Shown here one piece after another: positions 1 through 11,100 of a DNA stretch of 64,000 bases (the first letter of the stretch is position 1; the number at the start of each line of letters is the position of its first letter). This DNA comes from Liopterus haemorrhoidalis (lineage: Eukaryota; Arthropoda; Insecta; Coleoptera; Dytiscidae), in assembly GCA_963971575.1 (NCBI GenBank), contig OZ020611.1:179244071-179308070 (forward strand), in the 5' to 3' direction. The translations under genes were made by a program, and so were the position numbers. The notes under the pieces are model-generated. The model was not told where the DNA came from and ran no database searches. It saw only the letters and a list, made by a program, of their open reading frames with translations.

Positions 1-3000
1 TTGACAGCTAACCAACAAAACTTATTTTTCCTGTCACATTGACCTCTCCTCTATATCAGGCCATGGAATATTAGTATAATTATACTCTTTTGTTTCTGCG
101 TAGAAATATTATGGAAATATTCCATAGGCGTGACAATATAACATTTATTCCTATTTAGTGCTTAAAGTTTGATACAATTAATAATGAATTCCGAAAAAAT
201 TTAAATTCCTAAGCTTTACCTTCAGTTTTTTTTTTTTTTCTACAAACGAATAAAATATAACTAATATATTTTATATTAACAGATGTACTGCCTTCATTTG
301 CCTTATTGACATCATTATATAATAAATTCATGTGAAAAGTTATACTTGAAAACAAACTGTGTCCGACTCGGTTCAGGGTTGAGAGTTGACTCTTCTGTAC
401 ACAGGGGGACATCAATTAGGGCGTCAGTTATTATCCCTACATCAACACAAGCACTCTCTGTGAACCGCAGTGTGAAATAAACATTGCAAACTGATGTGTT
501 TATTTATTTACTATACACGGATAGCAGCAAGTCCTGTAATTTTAGTAAATTTGTTATTATTATAAAATTTATCATATTAAGTCCTAAGGTAAATGTGACA
601 TAATACATTGATCTGAATTACGTATTTATAGTTAAAGTACGGTTCAGAATAAAGATTAAAAAGAACTAGATAATAACTCTAATGCATTTGTTAATATTCA
701 TTTGTCTTCCTTATATTATATATTTCGTATGAAAAGGTACATTACTACAAAATAATAATTAACATTTAAAAGAATAATAAACCATAGAATATATAATCAC
801 AAATATAAGGGGGGGGTTACACATCAATATCAAGGTTCTCTAACCACCTCCAGCGTGGGTGCCCACAGAATTTTCTTCATGGCTAGGCCCAAAATATGAA
901 GTCATATTTTTGAAAATATTTTAGGTGCTTTCGGTATTACTGTGCAGTGTTACCTCTCAGATCAATTCTGTAAAAGGTTACTGTGTAGTAACGTTACTAC
1001 AAGATAAAATATTATAAAAAGCATAATGACTTTCATTCATGATAGTAACTGACCTTGCTCATAGTGACAAATTTAGTTACTATGATCATAGTAACTGAGT
1101 TACAGAATTGGTATGTCTGTGTCGTGCAAGTTTTTTGGCACGTGACCACTGTGCAGACTGTGCAAGAAAGTCAAAGACGAACGCTTTGTTCAGATTATGC
1201 AGTAATTCAAACTATTATTCTAACCTGTTTTTTTTTTACGTAAACAAATGAATTATATGTGTGTGATTACATCAAGTCTGTCTCCTGCTAATTGTTTTGT
1301 ACGATAATATATAAATGGCGCTTGAAGGTTTTACGATGCTTTTAAGTAATATAAAAGACATTTTATTTGATGAGGAAGACAATTCAGAAGAATTTTCCAA
1401 ACCAGAAAATGTTTTGGAAAAAGGGTTTGAATATAGAGTACTGTTCCAAACATGACTACAAATCAATTTAAAGTACTTTTCCGCTTGTATCCAGAAAATT
1501 TTAAGTCTTTTTGAGTGTATTTACATGTTCCATCATGAGGTTCATGTCTATACTATTTATTTTGCAAATGCTGCAGGCATAAACAATGATATCTTGGTTG
1601 TTTTCACTCATATTGTTTAGTAGAAATAATAACTTTGTATTATTACCTCGAAAAACACCATTGAGCAGACTGCTGCACGATCTGAACTTGTGACGATTGT
1701 GCAGCACAAACTGCACTGCACAGTATATGCCGAACGATCTTCCTGCATCACAAAGCACACAGAAACTTTATGACGAACGCTTCTTGTGTAAATTATTGAG
1801 AATGTGTAGATTATTAGCTTATGCAGAACGAACCCTTGGTAATTCATGAAATAAATTTTCATAAATGCAGACCTCTATTTAAATAGAAATTGAAGGCACC
1901 TGTGACCATTGGCAAATTGGCATTAATGACTTTTTCCATAAAATCTACTCTATTATTAGTAATTTTTTCTCTGAGCGTACTTAATATACTCAAACCGGGT
2001 AAACGATCATCTGTCATAGTTGCCCCCATAGTTGACTTAATAATACTTGAATAAATAGTGTTTATAGGTCCGGACTAGATCCAGTTTGACTGCATACTTT
2101 GTTTATGTAGTTAGCTATTATGAGTTATCAGTATTTGTGACCCCTTTGTGGCGTTTTATTGGTAGCTTCCTCGTGGAAAATTAACAGGTCACGTTAACAC
2201 ATCTTATATATTTATTACAGAAAAAAATACACTTTGTCATTATGTGGGTGCATTTCTAGGATCGGTCGAAACATCACGGTTGGCTGAATGAATTTAAGTA
2301 TATTCATTGTACTTCATGGTACTTACATTAAAAGGCCCTTCCACATAGTGGGTTCCAAGACTTGCGAGCGGAATCTGAAACCCTAAAGGTCCGCCGGTTG
2401 GTTGCTTAGATTCTTTATGACAAGAATAAGGGTGTCTGAATTAAAGTCTGCATTTTACTTGATCTACGTTTAATGTTTAGTTAAGACTGAAGTTAATAAT
2501 TACACTAGAACTTACAATTATACTGGCTACGAAATCCCATGAGAGATACTCATCACAAAACCTCACAATCACCGTTTCACCTCACAAGCCGTTAAACACC
2601 TCACAACACTCACAGTGTTTAACCCGTTAACGAGGTTCGTTTATTTCATTAAACTGTCCTCATCGCTACCAGACTACTTCTGGTTCACTACACGCAAGCG
2701 GGTTTCTTAACCAAAATGCTTGGAAGGTTCGTCCAACTCTGGTGATGGTTAACTCACGACTTTCCGTATCTCATAAGATTTTCCCAGCCCTTTTCTTAAA
2801 ACTAATAATTTGATCTCAGAACCCCATTTTGTTGTGGTTGTAAAAATAATCAGCCCTCCAGTTAACAAAAAAAAACCTTTTAACTTATCTTAAGGCTCAT
2901 ATTTCTATTCCCAATAATTCATAACCCCAAATAATTAATTTTGACTCTAATTACCTACGAAGTCCATATCACTGAAAATATATGGTCGCATATTCGCATC

Positions 3001-3499
3001 TATGTAAACATTCGACCATGTCCTTGAGATAAACGCTGACAATATTTTAAACAAATCATATAATATACGACCGTAAATTCTACCCTTGTCTCTCAACATT
3101 CAACTAAATAAATATATGATAGCTCAACTAATCTTTGAGGATGTTTATCTTAAAATAGATTAGTTTTTATATTTAAATAATTTGAATATTTTTAACTAAT
3201 TGAATAATTTTATTTTAAATAATAACGAAATTTTATTTCTGAAATTACCGCTCCCACAATTGGGCCCGTAATTATCATTTTCCGAGGGTTTGAGCGGAAT
3301 TATGGTATTTCCGGGCCCGGAATTATTGTAATACTAGGGCCCGGGCTTTCTCTTGACACCCCAGTTTACCCTTTCCTAGGCTAGAGGTGGTTCAGTGTTG
3401 CAAGTACCAATGTAGGAGTAAATACATATGAACCACATGAACCACATTTTTTAGGGTTTTGTAGGTATGACCAAAAAACCCTTATACCGTCATTTTGTC

Positions 3500-3547
<48 letters not shown>

Positions 3548-4045
3548 GTCTGTCTGTCTGTTCGGTAAATATTGTAGCCGAACGGCTAAACCTAGAGAGT
3601 TGAAATTTGGCATGCTTATACAACTCGTTGACCCGCACATAGGAAAAATACCAAAACATCTAAAAAACATATCCCCCTAAAAATATAAACAAATATGTGC
3701 TCATCGAAAAAAAAAATATTTTTTTTTAATTCTGAGTAGGGTATCAAATGAAAGCCCTTGGTACGTGAATTAACGATCAAATTTTTATTTTTCCAAAATA
3801 AATTATTTTGAAGCGATTTTTGCCAATATTGTGCAAAAAAAATTTTGTCCCACACCCTGTAGCCCAGATGGTTTAAACTAAAAATCTGAAAAAATTCTAA
3901 GTAATGTACATTGGTGTGAACCGGAATAGTTCAACAGGAATTTTTGATCAGATTATGTTTTTGGAAAAAAAAGCATTTTTTGTGTTTTTTTGCTAATAAT
4001 GTTGACAACTTATAGTTATATAATACGCTTAACAGTAACGTGTTT
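1..4045. other. No gene recognised; presumed upstream intron or intergenic DNA
   Basis: AT-rich sequence with no convincing coding exon on either strand. The next exon downstream (5125) is an internal exon of a nuclear receptor gene and starts in the middle of a codon, so this stretch is probably part of a long intron, with the zinc-finger exons further upstream outside the window. The segment around 3420-3700 (a GTCT microsatellite flanked by text such as TTCGGTAAA) looks like a dispersed repeat: related text is seen near 55070-55170 and, reversed, near 20230-20300. Confidence 0.5.
3498..3560. repeat. (GTCT)n microsatellite
   Basis: About 15 copies of the tetranucleotide TCTG/GTCT with one TCTC interruption. 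It gives spurious open frames on both strands (Thr-Asp-Arg-Gln repeats on the - strand), which are not genes. Confidence 0.95.
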
Positions 4046-4128
4046 CTTGGTGCTGTGGCTAAGATACTTGCGTTCTGTCCAAGAATTCGTAATCGGACTC
4101 ATGTTCGAGTCCTACGTGAGGAGACAAT
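4046..4128 (+). repeat. tRNA-like sequence (probable tRNA-derived SINE head)
   Basis: An A-box-like stretch (TGGCTAAGATACTTGCG, from about 4057) is followed at about 50 bases by a B-box-like GTTCGAGTCCT (4103-4113), the internal RNA polymerase III promoter layout of tRNA-derived SINEs. The arms do not fold into a clean cloverleaf and a T-rich stretch follows at once. A decayed true tRNA is the alternative. Confidence 0.4.
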
Positions 4129-5124
4129 ATTATTTTTTATTTATTTTTTGCATTTTTATATTGCTTAAATTATTTTTTCAAAATTTTAATTATATTTTGG
4201 CAATTGTTGCATTTAATTTTTAATAGCGTAAATTTAATAACCAGTGGAAATTGTTGAAATTATAATTTAATTATATATTTGAATGTACACGAAATCAAAG
4301 GGGAGGAGCTATGACTAAAAACAACCAATGGAATCCATAGGCGCAATTTTCAAAATCTTAATGAACCTTGATATATAAAAAAAAATACTGCACATCTTTA
4401 AAAACTTAAATAATGCTAATAGGCATTCGAATTAAAATTCATAAAAAAATATTTTGTCATAAAATTTGTTTTGGCACCCCAAATAATCATCATTCACTTA
4501 CTAAATACCTGCAAAACCCTGAAATGTGTGAAAATTCACACTTCACATCAATTTTTTTTAACATTTGTTAGGAAATATAAAATAGACATAATAAAAGTAG
4601 TTATAATGTAAAATAGACAAATATAAAATAGGCAAATTTGAGAACAAAAAAGCTTAAGGGTTTGGAAAAAAACACTTAAAAATGGAATGCAAAGGTTCAC
4701 CATAGTGACACGCAGGGGAAAGTATCATAATTCATTTAAAGAGTAGGTTATTACATTTTTCATGAATGGTTAAAACACGATTCAGGCTGCACCAAAGATG
4801 TTTTGGCAAGTCAAAACCGGGTAAGTTTTCTGCTGCGTCTCGAACTATGTTTTGCTCATCGCTTCGATTCGGCATCCTTTTTTTTTTTTGGCTCATTTAT
4901 TCAGCCTAGGACCCCTAAAAACCTTACTCTAGTCGTATTCCTTGTAAGTTTGTTGTAAGAAGTCTCTGTCCTTGATTTGATTTTTTTTTTTACTGCTGAA
5001 ATATTTATTTAGCTGCCAAAATATGTCAGACGAACTCTGCACTTGAGCAACTTTTTTTTGATAACGAAGCAGTGGATATACTGCTAATATAGGTACAATA
5101 AAGCATTAATTTCTGTAATTTCAG

Positions 5125-8100
5125 CTGTTCAGCATGAAAGAGCACCACGTTCATCCAGTCTTCATCATTTTGGTGGGCCATTGGGGTCCAGATTACGAAC
5201 AGTTCACAGCGCCTCCTTATTTGCCGGATTACCGCTTCATTTACCCGGACCGCCTCTTGTTGATCCAGCAAGTGTCTCAACTCCCAGCCCATATCTGCAT
5301 CACAGTTTCTTATATCCATCAATGTTGGCAGGATTCGTCAAACCTACAGTTCTTACCGCAGGATTAAGTAAGTAATAGTTGATTAAAGAAGATAAAAATT
5401 TAAAAGCGAAAATATAGCTAAGATTTGAGTAGGGATGGGAATTTATTTTTGAATATCGATATATGCGCGATTCGATATATCGTAAGTGTGATATCGATAT
5501 TCGATATATATCGAAGTAAAAATCGATATTTTCGATATATCGAAATAATTAACACGTAACGTGTAAGATATATAAATTACAGTTTTTTTTTGTTGGCTTG
5601 GCGGGAAAAGAAGTCGCCAGTTGACAGACAATCACTTTACAGTTGGCACTCACCCAGCTACCAACCAACTTACCAATATTTTCCTAGTTAACTGCTTTAA
5701 TCCTAATTAATTAAATATATACAGAGTGATTATTTAATGGCGAGACGACGTCACTGGAAGTTTTAATAATTTGCCGTTTCATACACATCGTAGCAGGCGA
5801 TTATGCGCGCATGCGCGTAGTAGACACTTCCGTCATCTCCAAATTATTGAGTCAATGATTTCCTGCCATTCTTTTATTTGATTTTCTATTATTTTATTTG
5901 ATAATTCGGTGACGTCGTCTCGCCATTAAATAATCACTCTGTATGTGCTGTCCACTTTTGTAAGGACAAACCAGATCTTTTTGGTTACTTTTATAGTGTA
6001 TAATGGACTTTAAATGTCAATTAAAAATATTCCTTACGCAGTAAAACCGACTCAAGATTTATTGGTTATGATCATTATTAAGAAAGTGACATTTTTTATA
6101 ATTTTTTAACACCAACATGACATATGATTTTAAAGGTGCAAATTATAAAATCAAAATTTCGTCTTACAGGCTATTCCAAGCAATTAGGCGGAACTAAATG
6201 GAAATTTCGTTATTTTAGGTTGTCACGAAAACGGCCCTTGCTTGGGTTATTTCATGTTTCAGTTTTGGTATGTGAAAATTTATGATTCCAACAGTGAAAC
6301 CACGGAAAAGAATGACATATGTCAAATATTTTAATACATTTTTCCAAATTTTGAAGACAAAAACATAAATAAATGGGAAATTTTTATTAAGAATGACAAC
6401 AAATTAAAATGCAATGAATAGTATATTATGTTACTAGGAGTAGAACGCGCTCTTTTTTGTGCTGAGCTCAAATGTTGCTGCCGAGGCGCAGCCGAGGCTT
6501 GCATGTTGAGCGAAGCACAAAAAAGACGTTCTACTCAGAGTGATATATACTATTTTTTCTTCAAGCGTAAGTATTAAAAATTTGCAACCATAAATACTTA
6601 TGACTTTATAGTTTCAGATGCTATTCCTGCTAATTTCGGCGGTGTACATTGAATTGGTTGAGACATTTTTTAATTTTTGATCTTTATATTGTGTATTTTG
6701 TAACTAATTACAGAATGATCACAAAATAATAATAAAGTAACTCACTAATAACGTAACTAACTTTTGAATTCACTACAAACCACGCTACAAACATATTAAA
6801 TTGACAGATGTTTTGTTTATGGCGACTGCTGCCATCAGTGTCATCTGTTGATAACTATATGAACTATTTACTTGTATAAAAATGTTCACATTTTGTTACT
6901 AGTAAAAAAATGTATCATTTCTACCGAATGTATTGAACAATGTAATGTTAGCATTACAATCCGCTTGAAGAAAAAAGGACATTTTATAATGACAATCAAT
7001 TTAATTTAGAATTTAAATGTGAGCATGATTTACAAAGCTTAAACAAAATGACCAAAAGTCCGAATTAATAGATAAAAATTACTAGATTTCAAAATCTAGT
7101 GCCGCCTAAACGTTTGGAATAGCCTACAGTTTGTTTTTACAAAAGTGAACAGCATATATTTAAATGTCAAAAATATATAAGAATACCGATATTTTGTGCG
7201 AATATCGATATTTTGCGCGATATATCGCATTTCAAATAGCGATATAAAAATATCGATATATTTTTCTAAAGTATCGATATTTTCGAAATATCGATATATC
7301 GTTCCCATCACTAGATTTGAGTGTGTATTCTATTATTAAAGTACGATTGTCAATAAACTAAGAAATCTTTAACTGCGTCTATATTGGTGAACCGATTCTG
7401 TAATGTATCGCTTAAGGTAACACACCGTGTAACGGTTTTGTCTAGTTTGGACACTTGGACACAAAGCATTCGACTCATCTGCTCTGTGTTGGTTTTTATC
7501 GTGAATACAAAAGTATTCGTTGTACTTATTTGGACGTGTCCTAGGTGTTTTTGATGTTCGCGAGCTTGGATGTTTGATACAAAATTTGTATAACCTAAAG
7601 CAGATAGTAAATAATAATTAATAAACTTCAGTAATTATTTTTCGACATGTTTCGCCAGCAGTTTAGCTTCTTCAGAATTTGTTGTGGGTTGTATATGCAT
7701 ACGCAGTTTTAACAAAAATTTAATAAAACGACAATAGCGGACAAGTATCCTCTTTTGTGGGTCCTTTTAGCTATCTTGTCGTAGCGTCGATCTCTGATCT
7801 ACTTTTTTGTCATTTTCATATTAGGGAAGAGCCAGAAGTTGCAAGGTGCGATGTCTGGTGAATAAGATCGATGGGTACACATTGGAATTTTTTAATCCAC
7901 CAATAACTGCCACATTAAAAGTTAGGAGTGGCAGGGTGCGTTACAATAATAGAGAATCCAACCATTCGTTATATTTATATGTTTTTTGCGCACATCATTC
8001 CGTCCTAATAGTATCAAATGCAGTATCACCTAGCACCATAAACATGTAGTTCATTTATAAGGTTATACAAACATAAAATAATTTTGTTCTAGTGTCAAAT

Positions 8101-11100
8101 CCCAGCGCATTTTCCCAAAAACCGGATACCATTCAAATAGGCCCACATCGCTCAAATATCAGTTCAATGAAAGATGATGAAGTGACCAGTTCTGAAGAAA
8201 CGACATTCCAAGAAAGAAAAACTACACAAGATGGTACTATTTACTTATAAGATGCATTAGTATAATTTATTGTATATTTACTTTTTGTTACAGATCTTCG
8301 AGATAACAAAAAATCACCATTAAATGAAACTAAAATTGGGTATGACATTTCAACAGAACCGTTTAGACAAACTATTCGTCCCGTTGACTTATCAAGCTTA
8401 ACAATTTTGCCAACAGAAAATATATATGAATCAGCTGCTAAATTATTGTTTCTGTCCGTCAAGTGGGCCAGAACTATACCATCCTTTTTACAAGTAAGTT
8501 CTATGCCTTGTTACAAAGAACTTTACAAACAAAAAGACTGTAATAATTAATCAAACCATGAAGAATACTACTGTAACTGCAAAATAAGACGAAAATCGTT
8601 TAAATAAAGATATGGATTGCCAAATTATCCTTTTGCCTGATACAAAAAATAAATTTTATTACAAAATTAGCAGAAATAATTGCTAGTAATTATATTTTCT
8701 ATTGCGTAGGGCGCTAGGAAAGTATAAAGATACGACTGTAGATATAAACAGCAAGTTTATTCTTATTCTAAAGCAGCCTTTGCGCATTAATGCACCAGCT
8801 ATCCGTTCAATTCTTCGCGACCATCTCGAAGTTCGGAAAGTTTTCACGCTATGGGTACCCCACAACCTGACTGATACACAAACAGCAATAAGAATTGAAT
8901 TGTGTCGAAAAATGTTAGAAATGTGATACTTGAAATACGTGAACTCCATTGTGACAGGGGACGAAATATGGCTGTATTATAAGGATTCGAGATTAAATTA
9001 TAATATTGTTTCTTGTTATTTGTCTGTTAAATTTGCAGCTGTTACCACCACTTTATTTTGTGCTGTACATAAATAGCATGTAAGATATTTTAGAAGCATT
9101 GGAGCTTTAATAATGGTATTACATACCGAAACTGCAGTCAGCATGTTTAATAAAACAATTTGTGAAACTTTACCGAGGGCATCATTTAAAAACCGTTTAC
9201 CTATATTCGAATTTCACCAAGTAAAACTATCAACTATTCAATACATTAAAATAAAAATGTATTGTACTTAAATTATCCTTTTATGCTATGTACAAATTGA
9301 CGGCGAAGGTCTACTAAGGCCAGTCTTATTTCTTTCAATCACTGCGCTGCCACCGGTAATGTCACTTCTCAATAGTTTTTACACGTACGAGTCAAGAAAT
9401 TTAATATTCATTAAAACGTATAATTTAAAATATTCAATTAATTTTCAAAATCTTTGTTATTAACTATTTTGTTTGCAGTTATCATATCGAGATCAGTCAA
9501 TATTATTAGAGGAATCTTGGAGTGAATTATTTGTGCTCACTGCAGCTCAATGGACTCTTCCTATTGATGAAAGTAAGTTATTCTTATTACAACCGAAAAA
9601 AATATCTTGGTTTCTTGGTCTTTATGAGTTTATGTATTTTGTATTTGTTACTTGGTGCCTACTTTAAAATCTCAATAGTAATTGTTGTCTGAATTTTTAG
9701 ACACGTTAGTGAGTAACGCAATTACTGCTACAAGTAGAAGCCATGCACTTGAAGAAAACGCCAGAAGACTCAGAGACATAATTACCAGGTTAACTGTTCT
9801 GAGGGTAGATCACACTGAGTATGCTTGTTTAAAGGCTTTAGTTCTATTCAAATCAGGTAAAATATTAAACAATTTATTCTATTTAAACCATTTAACTGCA
9901 TCCACTGGTGCAGCCAAAGGCTGTGCAACTGCACCCCCAGCTGGCTGCTAATATCCATTTTTTAATAACTGAATATTTTTTTACATGTAATTGTAAAAAT
10001 AAACCAAAGCCAGTCGCCGCATTCGTAATATTAGGTATGCTGACGATAATGTAGTTTTTGCAAACAGCAGACATTAATGAAAAAAGTAGCAAAAACTAAT
10101 GATGAATACGGTCTGTCACTGAACACGTAAAGAACTAAATACATGGCTATATAAGTATTTACTAACACCTGGGTAACTAATAATTAATAATTCGTATCCA
10201 TCTATTGAACGTGTCACTAAATATAAATATCTAGGATGCACAGTTGGTGATAAATGAAACCACACTCTTGATATTAGATGCAGAATTGAGCAGTTTCATC
10301 AATATGAAGAAAATATTCTGCTCTCAAGATTTGACTCTTAAAACTAAGCTTCGGCTATTAAAGTGCTATGTCTTTTCAATTATTTTCTGTGGCATAGAGA
10401 CTTGGGCGCTGACCACTGCTGCATCTAAAACATTAGAAACTTTCGAGTTTTGGACTTATTGCCGTATTCTGAGGGTTTCATGGACAGAACACGTGTCTAA
10501 CAAAAAGATTCTGGACAAAATAGGAAAAAAGCCAGAAATATTGTTTACGGTGAAAAGGAGAAAACTCGAATACTTGGACAAATAATGAGAAACAGCGACA
10601 ATTATAGCTTGCTGCAACCTTCAACTAATATTGAATGCAAAGTATATGGCTGAAGAAAACCAGGTCGACCTCATATATCTTGGTTGCAGAATCTACGCCA
10701 ATGGTTTTCAGCTACCTCAATACACATTTTTCGGACAGATGTACACAAAGTGAAAATTACCAGTATGATAACAAATATCCGAACCGAATAGGCACTATAA
10801 GTAGTAGAAGAAGTCGCCGCATGTGTAAATTTAACTATAGTTCGTTCAAACGTTAGAATGCATTATTGTTCTTATGGAAAATGAGAGCGGTGTTGCCAAA
10901 TGTTGTAAAAGTGTTAAATATGTCAATGAACTCAAGATATTATGTGAAATTTTATGTTGTTTTGTTGTTAATTTATTGAAAATAAAGGAATCCCTGTACA
11001 AATATCAGGTAACACGGAACAAAAATGAATACGTCTTTACAGATTTGCGTGTTTTACAGCCAGCAAAGTCGTCAAGAATGGAAAGGAAAGCGTTATTGGA

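Larger units (their letters stand above)
5703..7163. mobile_element. MITE family with GTTCACTTTTGTAAG terminal repeats, first copy (split by other insertions)
   Basis: The left end carries CTGTCCACTTTTGTAAGGAC (about 5949) and the right end carries TTACAAAAGTGAACAGCATA (about 7137-7156). They match, inverted, the ends of the copies at 24758-25068 and 45722-45988. The interior also shares sequence with those copies, for example GTCAATTAAAAATATTCCTT at 6016. Two further elements sit within it. A TTAA occurs next to both ends here but not clearly at the other copies, so the target site is unresolved. Confidence 0.6.
5430..7313. mobile_element. hAT-type element with other elements nested inside (intron 1 of the nuclear receptor)
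   Basis: The outer ends are TAGGGATGGGAA (5430) and TTCCCATCACTA (ending 7313), near-inverse of each other. They are flanked by the identical 8-bp direct repeat GATTTGAG at 5422-5429 and 7314-7321, the target duplication size of the hAT superfamily. Subterminal regions on both sides are dense in ATCGATAT-type palindromic motifs. No transposase remains. The interior is largely other insertions (see the entries at 5703, 5722 and 6167). Confidence 0.8.

Noticed and set aside
1272..1862. Possible transposase fragment around 1272-1862
   Set aside because: Short disconnected frames on both strands with no motif I can name; not supportable.
3381..3680. Open frames on both strands around 3500
   Set aside because: Produced by the GTCT microsatellite; low-complexity peptides only.
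5026..5322. 98-codon - strand open frame opposite the first nuclear receptor exon
   Set aside because: The + strand has the conserved receptor T-box and proper splice sites; the - strand frame is a shadow.
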